DNA of 49,843 nt from Micromonospora sp. MP36 (GCF_008119785.1 NZ_VSFA01000052.1:1-49843); one strand, 5' to 3'. Numbered from the stretch's first letter, positions 26,111-34,890 are shown. Translations and numbers: made by a program. Notes: a model not told the origin generated them from the sequence alone.

Positions 26111-27936
26111 GCACACACTCGAACCTGTTCACCGACCCGTCCGCTACTGGAGACGTTGAGCGGGGACCCCTCCTGGTCGGACTCGTCGCGGCCACCGCCG
26201 CCGGCCGCCGGCACGCCGGCACCCTCGCCGCGGCCTGGCCGCACGCCCGGCTCGTCGAGGCGGCCACCACCGCCGACGCGCTGCGGGCCGCCTGGGCGGA
26301 GTGCGACGCGGTGGTGGCGTTCCTGGCCACCGGCGCGGTGGTCCGGATCCTCGCCCCGCTGCTCGGCGACAAGCGCACCGACCCGGCCGTGGTGGTGGTC
26401 GACGAGGCGGCCCGGCACGCGGTGGCCCTGCTCGGCGGGCACGCCGGAGGCGCCAACGCCCTCGCCGCCCAGGTCGGTGCGCTGCTGGACGCCCGGCCCG
26501 TGGTCACCACCGCCACCGACGCGGTCGGCCTGCCCGGGCTGGACACCCTCGGCTGGCCGGTGGAAGGGGCGGTGGCTGCGGTGTCCCGGGCGCTCCTCGA
26601 CGGCGAGCCGGTCCGGCTGGTCGCCGACGCCGCCTGGCCGCTGCCCGCCCTGCCGGCCAACGTCCGGGTCGAGGTCGAGCCGCCCGCCGGCATCGAGGCG
26701 CCGGTCTCGGTCGCCGCCGTTCCCGCCCAGCCCGCCCCGGCCCGCCCGGCGGACGGGCGGCAGCGCGACGCGGGCTGGCGGATCCTGGTCACCGACCGGC
26801 TGGTGCCGCTGGACGACCGGACCGTGGTGCTGCGGCCCCCGTCCCTGGTCGCCGGCATCGGGTCCAGTCGGGGCGTACCCGCCGACGAGGTGAGCGGCCT
26901 GCTGCGCCGGGCGCTCGCCGACGCCGGCCTGAGCCCGGCCAGCCTGCGCCACCTGGCCAGCGTGGACGTCAAGGCCGACGAGGCGGGCATCCGGGCCACC
27001 GCCGGGGCGTACCGCGTACCCCTGGTGACCTGGCCGGCGACGGAGCTGGCGGCGGTCGACGTGCCGCACCCCAGCGAGGTGGTCCGCGCCGCGGTCGGCA
27101 CGCCGAGCGTCGCGGAGGCCGCGGCGCTGCGCGGCGGCGGCACCCTGCTGGTGCCCAAGACCGCCTCGGCGATGGCCACCGTCGCGATCGCCCGGCACGC
27201 CCCGCGCGGCCGCCTCGCGCTCGTCGGGCTCGGCCCCGGCGCGGCCGACCTGCGCGCCCCGCGCGCCGTCGCCGAGCTGCGCCGGGCCGCCGTGGTCGTC
27301 GGCCTCGACCAGTACGTCGACCAGGTCCGCGACCTGCTCCGCCCCGGCACCCGGGTGCTGGCCAGTGGCCTCGGGGCGGAGGAGGCGCGGGCCCGGGCCG
27401 CGGTCGCCGAGGCCACCGCCGGCCACGCCGTCGCGCTGGTCGGGTCCGGCGACGCCGGGGTGTACGCGATGGCCAGCCCCGCCCTCGACCACGCCGACGA
27501 CCGGATCGACGTGGTCGGGGTGCCCGGGGTGACCGCCGGGCTCGCCGCGTCCGCCCTGCTCGGCGCGCCGCTCGGGCACGACCACGCCTACCTGAGCCTG
27601 TCCGACCTGCACACCCCGTGGGCGGTGATCGCCCGCCGGGTGGCCGCCGCCGCCGAGGCGGACTTCGTGGCAGTGCTCTACAACCCGCGCAGCCGGGCCC
27701 GGGACTGGCAGCTGGGGGAAGCGCTGAAGACCTTCGCCGCGCACCGCCCGCCGCACACCCCGGTCGGGGTGGTACGCCAGGCCAGCCGGCCCGGCGAACG
27801 CGTCCACCTGGCCACCCTCGCCACCCTCGATCCCGCGCTGGTCGACATGTACAGCGTGGTCGTGGTCGGCAGCTCGCAGACCCGGGTGGTCGCCGGCCGG
27901 ATGGTCACCCCGCGGGGCTACCGGTGGCGGGAGTGA
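26107..27936 (+). CDS. CbiG-CobJ fusion: cobalt-precorrin-5A hydrolase plus precorrin-3B C17-methyltransferase
   Basis: The 609-residue product has an N-terminal CbiG region (AFLATGAVVRILAPLLGDK and LLGGHAGGANALA) and the CbiG C-terminal domain (VAGIGSSRGVPADEVSGLL, ASVDVKADEAGI). From about residue 370 a CobJ methylase follows: RLALVGLGPGAADLRAPRAV, VGSGDAGVYAMASPAL, GVPGVTAGLAASALLGAPLG and FVAVLYNPRSRARDW. CbiG opens the delta-lactone in the early-cobalt route. CobJ (CbiH) contracts the ring while methylating C17. The fusion is known in actinobacteria. Confidence 0.92.
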   Translation: MSTHSNLFTDPSATGDVERGPLLVGLVAATAAGRRHAGTLAAAWPHARLVEAATTADALRAAWAECDAVVAFLATGAVVRILAPLLGDKRTDPAVVVVDEAARHAVALLGGHAGGANALAAQVGALLDARPVVTTATDAVGLPGLDTLGWPVEGAVAAVSRALLDGEPVRLVADAAWPLPALPANVRVEVEPPAGIEAPVSVAAVPAQPAPARPADGRQRDAGWRILVTDRLVPLDDRTVVLRPPSLVAGIGSSRGVPADEVSGLLRRALADAGLSPASLRHLASVDVKADEAGIRATAGAYRVPLVTWPATELAAVDVPHPSEVVRAAVGTPSVAEAAALRGGGTLLVPKTASAMATVAIARHAPRGRLALVGLGPGAADLRAPRAVAELRRAAVVVGLDQYVDQVRDLLRPGTRVLASGLGAEEARARAAVAEATAGHAVALVGSGDAGVYAMASPALDHADDRIDVVGVPGVTAGLAASALLGAPLGHDHAYLSLSDLHTPWAVIARRVAAAAEADFVAVLYNPRSRARDWQLGEALKTFAAHRPPHTPVGVVRQASRPGERVHLATLATLDPALVDMYSVVVVGSSQTRVVAGRMVTPRGYRWRE

Positions 27937-28241
27937 CCGCCGCCCGGGTGACCGTCGGCGCCTGCCAGGGCTGCGGCGCCTGCCTGCTCACCTGCCCCGT
28001 GCACGCCATCCGCCCCACCCCCGACGGCCTGCGGGTCACCGACCGCTGCACCGGCTGCCTGGAGTGCCTGGAGATCTGTCCGGTGGACGCCATCCGCGTC
28101 GACCCCGACCCGGAGGAGAGCGATGACCTCGACCGCGACGCCACACGGCGACGACCGGCGCTACGGACGGGTGGACTCGTGAGCGCGTGGAGCGAGCCGG
28201 GGCGGCCCGCCACGCGGCCCCGAACCGGGGTGGCGCGGTGA
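27933..28241 (+). CDS. 2[4Fe-4S] ferredoxin within the B12 operon
   Basis: The 102-residue protein has two complete cluster motifs, CQGCGACLLTCP and CTGCLECLEICP, each CxxCxxCxxxCP. The last 45 residues are a charged, Arg/Pro-rich tail without motif. Overlap with cbiG-cobJ (GTGA) and cobH (GTGA) ties it to the corrin pathway. A role delivering electrons to a low-potential step such as cobalt reduction before adenosylation, or ring contraction, is inference. Confidence 0.85.
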   Translation: MTAARVTVGACQGCGACLLTCPVHAIRPTPDGLRVTDRCTGCLECLEICPVDAIRVDPDPEESDDLDRDATRRRPALRTGGLVSAWSEPGRPATRPRTGVAR

Positions 28242-28831
28242 GCCGGGTCGTGCACCCGATCGAGGCGGAGTCGTACCGGATCCTGCGCGCGCGGGTGGAC
28301 CTGTCCCACCTGCCGCCGCTGACCCGGGCGGTCACCGAGCGGGTGGTGCACGCCAGCGCCGACCTCGACTATGTCACCGACCTGGTCTGCGCCGAGGAGG
28401 CGCTCGCCGCCGGGCTGGCCGCGCTGCGGGCCGGGGCGCCGATCGTCACCGACGTGTGGATGGTCGCCGCCGGGATCACCCGGGCCGGGCGGGATCTCGT
28501 CTGCCCGGTCGCCGAACCGGCCACCGCGGACCTGGCCCGCGCCGCCGGCCTCACCCGGTCGGCGGCGGCGGTGCGGATCGCGTACCAGCGGGTCGGCGCC
28601 GGCGCGGTCTGGGTGGTCGGCTGCGCCCCGACCGCGCTGGTGGAACTGATCGAACTGGCGGTGGCGCCGGCGCTGGTGATCGGGCTGCCGGTCGGGTTCG
28701 TCGGGGCCGCCGAGTCCAAGGCGGCGCTGCGGGCCAGCGGCCTGCCCGCCGTGTCCAACGTGGGGGAGAAGGGCGGCTCGGCGGTCGCCGCCGCCGCCGT
28801 CAACGCCCTGCTGTACCAGGAGGAAGAGTGA
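28238..28831 (+). CDS. cobH: precorrin-8X methylmutase
   Basis: The 197-residue product begins near HPIEAESYRILRARVDLS and has the conserved catalytic histidine segment ERVVHASADLDY, then VTDVWMVAAGITR and GLPVGFVGAAESKAAL. CobH/CbiC moves the methyl group from C11 to C12 to make hydrogenobyrinate or cobyrinate. The GTG start at 28238 overlaps the ferredoxin stop, and the stop overlaps the next start by GTGA. Confidence 0.93.
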   Translation: MSRVVHPIEAESYRILRARVDLSHLPPLTRAVTERVVHASADLDYVTDLVCAEEALAAGLAALRAGAPIVTDVWMVAAGITRAGRDLVCPVAEPATADLARAAGLTRSAAAVRIAYQRVGAGAVWVVGCAPTALVELIELAVAPALVIGLPVGFVGAAESKAALRASGLPAVSNVGEKGGSAVAAAAVNALLYQEEE

Positions 28832-30495
28832 AGGACCGTACCCCGCTGCTCATCGTCGGGCACGGCACCCGCAGCGCGGCCGGTGTCGCCCAGTTCGCCG
28901 CGCTCGTCGAGCGGATCCGCCGCCGGGGCGTGGTCGACGACGTCGACGGCGGCTTCATCGAGCTGTCCCGTCCGCCGCTCACCGACGCGGTCGGCGCGCT
29001 GGTCGGGCGGGGGCATCGGCACCTGGTCGCGCTGCCCCTGGTGCTGGCCGCGGCCGGGCACGGCAAGGGCGACATCCCCGCCGCCCTCGCGCGGGAGCGG
29101 CAGCGCCACCCCGGCCTGCGGTACGCGTACGGCCGGCCGCTCGGGCCGCACCCGCTGCTGCACGACACCCTGGCCGACCGGATCGACGCGGCGCTGGCCG
29201 GCGCCGACCGGGCCGGCACCTGGGTCGCCCTGATCGGGCGGGGCTCCACCGACCCGGACGCCAACGCCGAGGTCGCGAAGGTGGCCCGGCTGCTCTGGGA
29301 GGGGCGCGGTTACGCCGGCGTCGAACCGGGCTTCATCTCGCTCGCCGAGCCGTCCGTGCCCGTCGTGCTGGAGCGGTTGCGCCGGCTCGGCGCCCGCCGG
29401 ATCGTGGTCGCCCCGTACTTCCTCTTCGCCGGGGTTCTGCCGGACCGGATCGCGGCGCAGGCCCGGGAGTTCGCCGTCGACCACCCGGGGCTGGACGTCC
29501 GCGTCGCCGACCTGATCGGCGACTGCGACCCCCTGGCGGACCTGGTGCTGGAACGGCACGCCGAGGCGCTGCGCGGGGACATCCGGATGAACTGCGACAC
29601 CTGCGCGTACCGGGTGGCGCTGCCCGGGTTCGTCGACAAGGTGGGCCGGCCGCAGACCCCGCACCACCACCCCGACGACCCGGCCGACGGGTCCGGCCAC
29701 CACCACCATCCCCATCACGACCACCACCACGAGCCGGCGCTGCGTCCCGGCCAGGTCGCCGTCGTGGGCGGCGGCCCCGGCCCCGACGACCTGATCACCG
29801 TACGCGGGCAGGCGCTGCTGGACGCCGCGGACGTGGTGGTGGCCGACCGGCTCGCCCCGGCCGGGCTGCTGCGCCGGCTGCGCCCCGGCGTGCTGCTGGT
29901 GGACGCGGCCAAGGTGCCCCGCGGGCCGTCGATGGCGCAGGACGCCATCAACGACACGCTGATCGCGCACGCCCGGGCCGGGAAGCGGGTGGTCCGCCTC
30001 AAGGGCGGCGACCCGTACGTCTTCGGGCGCGGCCACGAGGAGGTGCTGGCCTGCGCGGCGGCCGGGGTGCAGATCGTGCTGGTCCCCGGGGTGAGCAGCG
30101 CCGTCGCCGCCCCCGCCCTGGCCGGGGTGCCGGTGACCCACCGCGGGGTGGCGCACGACGTCACCGTGGTCTCGGGGCACCTGCCGCCCGGGCACCCGGA
30201 CTCCCTGGTGGACTGGGTGGCGCTGGCCCGCGCCCGGGGCACGGTGGTGCTGCTGATGGCGGTGGAGACCATCGCGAAGATCGCGGCGGCGCTGGTCGAA
30301 CACGGCCGCGCCCCGGACACCCCGGTGCTGGTGGTCCGGGACGCCGGGCAACCCGGCCAGCGGACCTGGTCGTCGCGGCTGGACGAGGTGGGCGGGCTCG
30401 CCGCCCGGGAGGACATCGCGCCGCCGGCGGTGTTCGTCGTCGGCCCGGTGGTCGACCTGCGGCTGGCCGGCGGGCCGGCCGGCCCGGTTCCGTAG
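28828..30495 (+). CDS. CbiX-CobA fusion: sirohydrochlorin cobaltochelatase plus uroporphyrinogen-III C-methyltransferase
   Basis: The 555-residue protein starts with a CbiX chelatase of two ferrochelatase-like halves (LLIVGHGTRSAAG; LPLVLAAAGHGKGDI; WVALIGRGSTDPDANAE; VVAPYFLFAG). At residues 254-259 there is MNCDTC, the MxCxxC motif reported for Bacillus megaterium CbiX as an Fe-S site. A linker of about 25 residues with twelve histidines follows. From about residue 304 a SUMT/CobA methylase begins (VAVVGGGPGPDDLITVRGQA; RLKGGDPYVFGRGHEE). Together it makes precorrin-2 and inserts cobalt into its oxidised product sirohydrochlorin. It is the last gene of the operon. Confidence 0.92.
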   Translation: MKDRTPLLIVGHGTRSAAGVAQFAALVERIRRRGVVDDVDGGFIELSRPPLTDAVGALVGRGHRHLVALPLVLAAAGHGKGDIPAALARERQRHPGLRYAYGRPLGPHPLLHDTLADRIDAALAGADRAGTWVALIGRGSTDPDANAEVAKVARLLWEGRGYAGVEPGFISLAEPSVPVVLERLRRLGARRIVVAPYFLFAGVLPDRIAAQAREFAVDHPGLDVRVADLIGDCDPLADLVLERHAEALRGDIRMNCDTCAYRVALPGFVDKVGRPQTPHHHPDDPADGSGHHHHPHHDHHHEPALRPGQVAVVGGGPGPDDLITVRGQALLDAADVVVADRLAPAGLLRRLRPGVLLVDAAKVPRGPSMAQDAINDTLIAHARAGKRVVRLKGGDPYVFGRGHEEVLACAAAGVQIVLVPGVSSAVAAPALAGVPVTHRGVAHDVTVVSGHLPPGHPDSLVDWVALARARGTVVLLMAVETIAKIAAALVEHGRAPDTPVLVVRDAGQPGQRTWSSRLDEVGGLAAREDIAPPAVFVVGPVVDLRLAGGPAGPVP

Positions 30496-30854
30496 TCCGG
30501 GCCGGCCGCCCCCGAGGCGGATGGGTTGCCGCCCATCCGCCGTCCCCGCCGGTCAGGTACGGACACCCGGCGCCGAGCGGAGCACGGCGGTGAACGCCGC
30601 GATCCGCTCGGCGCCGGCGACCCGGTTCCGGGTCATGCCCACGCCGAGTCGGCCCGCCCGACGGTCACCGTGGCCGCGTGGCCGGTCACCACGACCGCGC
30701 CCGCCCCCATGCCCGGCCGGCGTGGGCCGGGCCGCCTGATCGTCGTCACTCGCCGTCCCCCCATCAGAGGTCGCCGGAGCGGTCCCTGCCGGCCGCGCCC
30801 ACGCCCAGGACGGCCCAGGCGTCCGGCCGGCGGCACGAGCCTGCCTTCCCGCCC
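30496..30854. other. gene-poor interval between B12 operon and SARP regulator
   Basis: After the terminator hairpin this stretch has no plus-strand gene I can support. Two very short minus-strand frames (30633-30764, 43 codons, and 30553-30636, 27 codons) overlap by ATGA but have no ribosome-binding site and no recognisable product. Confidence 0.5.
30516..30541 (+). terminator. hairpin closing the cobalamin operon
   Basis: GGCGGATGGG and CCCATCCGCC form a perfect 10-bp stem around a 6-base loop, 21 bases after the last stop codon of the operon. There is no U tract, which is common for actinobacterial terminators. Confidence 0.7.
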
Positions 30855-30907
30855 GTGCAGCCTCCTTGCAACCGGCTTGCAACGGGTGCACCGCGGACCG
30901 GCATACT
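30855..30907 (+). promoter_or_regulatory. SARP-type direct heptamer repeats and promoter of the BTAD regulator
   Basis: Heptamers GTGCAGC (30855), TTGCAAC (30866) and TTGCAAC (30877) are spaced exactly 11 bases, the pattern bound by SARP regulators. A fourth, off-phase GTGCACC (30886-30892) ends 9 bases before a CATACT -10-like element (30902-30907). The gene downstream encodes a SARP-type DNA-binding domain, so autoregulation is likely. Confidence 0.65.
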
Positions 30908-30929
30908 CCGGCAGCGGGGAGGTTGGCCG

Positions 30930-33900
30930 ATGGAGTTCCGGATCCTGGGCGCGGTGGAGGTGTGGTCCGAGCAGACCCGCGTCGACGTCGGTGGGCGACA
31001 ACCGCGGCTCGTTCTCGCGGCGCTGCTGCTGGAGCCGGACCGGGTCGTACCGGTCGACCGGCTGATCGACCTGGTCTGGGGCGAGTCGCCGCCGCCGAGC
31101 GCCCGAGGCACCCTGCAGGCGCTGGTCTCCCGGCTGCGTACCGTCCTCCGCCGGATCGGCGCGCCGGTGGAGATCGTGAGCCGCGGTGCCGGCTACCTCG
31201 TGCGGGTGGACCCCGACACGGTCGACGCGCACCGGTTCACCGCGCTGACCGCGCGGGCCCGGACCGCCGGCGACGAGGCCGCGGTCGAGCTGCTCGACCG
31301 GGCGCTGGGCCTCTGGCGGGGGGAGGCGCTCGCCGACGTCGCCGACGACGACGTACGCCACCGGCTCTGCGCCGGGCTGACGGAGGCCCGGTGGACGGCG
31401 GTGGAGGACCGGGCGGAGGCGCTGCTGCGGCTGGGGCGTGCCCGGCAGGTGGTCGGCGAACTGACCGACCAGGTCGCCCGGCAGCCCGGCCGCCAGCGGC
31501 TGGTCGGCCGGCTCATGCTCGCCCTGCACCGGGAGGGCCGCGCCGACGAGGCGCTGGCCACCTACCAGCGGGTGCGGGCCCTGCTCGCCGAGGAGCTCGG
31601 CCTCGACCCCGCGCCCGAACTGCGGCGCCTCCAGCAGCTCATCCTCCGGGCCGACCCGGCCTTGGGCCTGCCCGGCGGCGCCGGCCGTGCCGCGATCCGT
31701 CCCGCCGAGCTCCCCCACGACGTGCCCGGCTTCACCGGTCGGGACGCCGACCTCGCCCGGCTGGACGCCACCCTGCACGAGCCGTCCACCGGCACCCGGA
31801 TCTGGGTGGTCAGCGGCACGGCGGGGGTCGGCAAGACGGCCCTGGCGGTGCACTGGGCGCACCGGGTACGCGACGCCTTCCCCGACGGCCAGCTCTACCT
31901 CGACCTGCGCGGCTTCGACGCCGAGCGGGAGCCGGTCCCGCCCTCCGCGGCGCTCGCCCAGCTCCTGGGTGGGCTCGGCGTCGGCCCGGGGGCCGTCCCC
32001 GACGAGCTGGACGCACGGGCGGCGCTGTTCCGCTCCCTGCTGTCCGGGCGGGACGTCCTGCTGGTGCTGGACAACGCCCGCGACGTGGGCCAGGTGCTGC
32101 CGCTGATCCCGTCCGTCGGCACCGTGCTGGTCACGAGCCGGCACCGCCTCGGCGAACTCGTGGTGCGGGCCGGCGCCCGGACGCTGCCGCTGGACGTGCT
32201 CACCCCGACGGACTCGGCACGCCTGCTGGCCGCGCTGCTGGGTGACCGGGCCGTCCAGGCCGAGGCCGCCGCGGCGGCCCAGCTCGCCCGGCTCTGCGGA
32301 CACCTCCCGCTGGCCCTGCGGATCGCGGCCGCCAACCTGCAGGCCGACGGGGAGCCACAGATCGCCGGGCTGGCCCGGGAACTCGCCGAGGGCGACCCGC
32401 TGGCGGGGCTCACCGTCGACGGTGCCGAGGAAGGGGCGGTGACCAAGGCGTTCGCGCTGTCGTACCGGGCGCTGCCGGGGGAGCAGCGGCGGATGTTCCG
32501 CCGGCTCGGGCTGGTGCCCGGATCGAGCTTCGCCGCTGGGGCGGCGGGTGCCCTGGTCGCGGCGGCGCCGGCCGTGGCCGAACGGCTGCTGCGAGCGCTC
32601 GTCGCGGCCCACCTGGTCGAGGCGCAACCCGGCGGGCGGTACCGCTGCCACGACCTGCTCCGCCGGTACGCGGTCGACCGGGTCACCCGGGAGGAGGACA
32701 GCACGCGGCGGGGCCGGGCCCGACAGCGCCTCCTCGACCACTACCTCGAGACCGCGGACGCGGCGGGCCGCCGGCTCATCCCGCACTTCGTCCGGCTGCC
32801 GCGCCCGGTCCCGGCGGACCCGTTCCCCACCACGGAGGCGGCGCTGGCCTGGCTCGACGCCGAGTGGACGAACGTGACCGCGGCGGTGGAACAGGCCGCC
32901 CGGCACGGCCCCCGCCGGTACGCCTGGCACCTCACCGACGCGCTGCGGGCCTACTTCCACCAGCGGGGGCGCCGCGAGGAGTGGCTGGCGGCGGCGACGG
33001 TCGCGTTGGCGGCCGCCCGGGCCGAGGACGATCCGCGGGCGCAGGCCGCCATGCACCAGAGCATCGCCCTGGTGCACGTCACCAGCGGACGGTACGACGA
33101 GGCCCGGCTGCACCTGCTCGACGGGCTGCGGATCGACGTCGGGGACGACTGGCCGGAGGGGCGCGCCGGGATGCTGAACAACCTGAGCGCGGTGCACCAG
33201 CGCCTCGGCGACCCGCAGGCGGCGCTCACCTGCGCCCGCCGCTCGCTGGAACTCAACCGGCAGCTCGGCATCGACGGCGGGGAGGTCATGTCCCTGGCCA
33301 ACCTCGGCTTCGCGTACTGGCAGCTGGGCGAGTTGGCGGAGGCGGACGAGCACTTCCGGGCGGCGCTGGAGCGGGGCGAGCGGGCCGGAGCCCGGTACAA
33401 CGTGGCCGTCCTCCTGGTCGACCTGGCGAACGCCCGCCGGGACCTCGGCGACCACCACGCCGCCGAGGAACTGTACGCACGGGCCCTCGTGGCCAACCGC
33501 GAGCTCGGTTACCGCTACGGCGAGGCGACCGCCCTGGCCGGCCGGGCGGTGCTCTGGTGCGCGACGGGCCGGGCGGCGGCGGCCCGGCCCGACGCCGAGC
33601 GGGCGGTGGCGCTCACCCGGGAGATCGGCGACACCGGCACCGAGGCGTGGACGCTGGACGCGCTCGGCCGGGTCCTGCTGGCGCTGGGCCGGCCGACCGA
33701 GGCCGCGGCGGAGCACCACCGGGCCCTGGAGCTGGCCCGACGGACCCGGTTCTGCTGGGGCGAGGCGACCGCCCTGGCCGGCCTCGCCGACGCCGGGCTG
33801 GCCGCCGGCGACCTCGACGCGGCCCGCGAACACGGCCGCGCCGCGTCAGCCCTGGCGGTGCGGGCCGGCTACCGGTTGATCGAGATCCGGGCCGCGCGCG

Positions 33901-33992
33901 TGCTCGCCCGGGTGGCCGAGGCGTCCGGCGACGTGGTGCGGGCGGCCCGCCCGGACGAGCGGGCCGGGCGCCCGGCGCGGGAGACCGGGTAG
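30930..33992 (+). CDS. AfsR/SARP-family transcriptional regulator (BTAD, NB-ARC, TPR)
   Basis: The 1020-residue protein starts with an OmpR-like winged helix (MEFRILGAVEVW; VDRLIDLVWGESPPPSARGT; about residues 1-95). A bacterial transcriptional activator domain follows to about 250. A STAND/NB-ARC ATPase has Walker A GTAGVGKT near residue 296 and Walker B DVLLVLDNARD. The C-terminal third (about 650-1000) is a run of TPR-like helices. Such regulators activate secondary-metabolism or stress genes when the sensor part is triggered. GGGAGG lies before the ATG. No biosynthetic cluster is adjacent, so the target is unknown; the repeats upstream suggest it controls itself. Confidence 0.9.
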   Translation: MEFRILGAVEVWSEQTRVDVGGRQPRLVLAALLLEPDRVVPVDRLIDLVWGESPPPSARGTLQALVSRLRTVLRRIGAPVEIVSRGAGYLVRVDPDTVDAHRFTALTARARTAGDEAAVELLDRALGLWRGEALADVADDDVRHRLCAGLTEARWTAVEDRAEALLRLGRARQVVGELTDQVARQPGRQRLVGRLMLALHREGRADEALATYQRVRALLAEELGLDPAPELRRLQQLILRADPALGLPGGAGRAAIRPAELPHDVPGFTGRDADLARLDATLHEPSTGTRIWVVSGTAGVGKTALAVHWAHRVRDAFPDGQLYLDLRGFDAEREPVPPSAALAQLLGGLGVGPGAVPDELDARAALFRSLLSGRDVLLVLDNARDVGQVLPLIPSVGTVLVTSRHRLGELVVRAGARTLPLDVLTPTDSARLLAALLGDRAVQAEAAAAAQLARLCGHLPLALRIAAANLQADGEPQIAGLARELAEGDPLAGLTVDGAEEGAVTKAFALSYRALPGEQRRMFRRLGLVPGSSFAAGAAGALVAAAPAVAERLLRALVAAHLVEAQPGGRYRCHDLLRRYAVDRVTREEDSTRRGRARQRLLDHYLETADAAGRRLIPHFVRLPRPVPADPFPTTEAALAWLDAEWTNVTAAVEQAARHGPRRYAWHLTDALRAYFHQRGRREEWLAAATVALAAARAEDDPRAQAAMHQSIALVHVTSGRYDEARLHLLDGLRIDVGDDWPEGRAGMLNNLSAVHQRLGDPQAALTCARRSLELNRQLGIDGGEVMSLANLGFAYWQLGELAEADEHFRAALERGERAGARYNVAVLLVDLANARRDLGDHHAAEELYARALVANRELGYRYGEATALAGRAVLWCATGRAAAARPDAERAVALTREIGDTGTEAWTLDALGRVLLALGRPTEAAAEHHRALELARRTRFCWGEATALAGLADAGLAAGDLDAAREHGRAASALAVRAGYRLIEIRAARVLARVAEASGDVVRAARPDERAGRPARETG

Positions 33993-34048
33993 CCGGCGGA
34001 GCAGTGCTCTGGCTCCTCCTGGCGACACGCGGTGGCCTGCCAGGCCGG

Positions 34049-34411
34049 TCAGCCGATGAACGCGCGGGCGAGCGCGTAGCCCAGGGTGGCCGCGCCCAGC
34101 CCGGCGAGTACGCTGGCCAGCACGTTCGCCACGGCGTGGCGGCGGGCGCCGGTGCGGGCCAGCCGCAGCGTCTCGTAGCTGAGCGTGGACCAGGTGGTCA
34201 GCGCGCCGCAGAAGCCGGTGCCGACCAGTGCGGTCACCGCCGGGCTCGCCGGCACCGCGGCCACCGCGCCGAGCAGCAGCGAGCCGGCCACGTTGACGGT
34301 CAGCGTCCCCCACGGGAAGGGCGAGCCGTGCCGGGCCTGCACCGCCCGGTCGGTCAGGTAGCGCAGCGGGGCGCCGAGCGCGGCCCCGATCGCGATCAGC
34401 AGGACGGTCAC
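34049..34411 (-). CDS. crcB: CrcB/Fluc fluoride channel subunit
   Basis: A 120-residue protein with four membrane helices and the Fluc motifs GAALGAPLRYLT, NVAGSLLLG and GFCGALTTWSTLSYE. Fluc channels are dual-topology dimers that let fluoride leave the cell. The GTG start overlaps the upstream crcB copy by GTGA, the usual arrangement for paired genes whose products form an antiparallel heterodimer. Confidence 0.9.
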   Translation of the reverse strand: MTVLLIAIGAALGAPLRYLTDRAVQARHGSPFPWGTLTVNVAGSLLLGAVAAVPASPAVTALVGTGFCGALTTWSTLSYETLRLARTGARRHAVANVLASVLAGLGAATLGYALARAFIG

Positions 34412-34890
34412 CGCCGCTCCCCGGCACCGGCCCGGGCCAGCACCAGGCCGGCCGCCGCGTCCCCCACCCACACGGCAAGGAGCGCCCCGACCAGGGTCGC
34501 CGCGAGGTACGCCAGCGCGATGCCCGGCGCCCCGGCGGCCACCGCCCGCTGCACGTCCACCACGTAGGTGGAGAAGGTGGTGTAGCCGCCGAGCACCCCG
34601 ACGCCGAGGAACGGCCGGACCAGCGGGCCGGCCGGGCGGGCGGTGAGCACCGCCATCAGCACGCCGATCAGCAGGCAGCCGGTGAGGTTGACGCCGAAGA
34701 TGGCCCACGGGAAGCCGGTGGGCGGGCGCGGGAAGGCCGCCTGGAGACCGGCCCGGGCCAGCGCGCCGAGCACGCCCCCGGCCGCGATGGCGCCCAGCAC
34801 CGCCGCCGGGTGGGCGGTCAGTTCCCCGCGGTCGGCGGGTACGCGCAGGTCGACGTCCGGGTCGACGCGGCGTTCGGGTGGTCGTGTCAC
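34408..34890 (-). CDS. crcB: CrcB/Fluc fluoride channel subunit, partner copy
   Basis: A 160-residue partner with an extra hydrophilic N-terminus of about 30 residues before the first helix. Motifs AAGGVLGALARAGL, GVNLTGCLLIG and GVGVLGGYTTFSTYVVD fit the family. The GTG start has GGGGAGG 5 bases upstream. With the overlapping neighbour it should form a two-subunit Fluc channel. A fluoride riboswitch was looked for upstream and not convincingly found. Confidence 0.9.
   Translation of the reverse strand: MTRPPERRVDPDVDLRVPADRGELTAHPAAVLGAIAAGGVLGALARAGLQAAFPRPPTGFPWAIFGVNLTGCLLIGVLMAVLTARPAGPLVRPFLGVGVLGGYTTFSTYVVDVQRAVAAGAPGIALAYLAATLVGALLAVWVGDAAAGLVLARAGAGERR

Noticed and set aside
14037..30495. 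Long antisense frames within the B12 operon
   Set aside because: Frames of several hundred codons opposite cobN and cobJ arise from GC-rich codon bias; their translations are low-complexity Gly/Arg/His text.
30553..30764. Pair of minus-strand mini-genes (43 and 27 codons) overlapping by ATGA
   Set aside because: No ribosome-binding site and no recognisable product; short open frames are frequent at this GC content.
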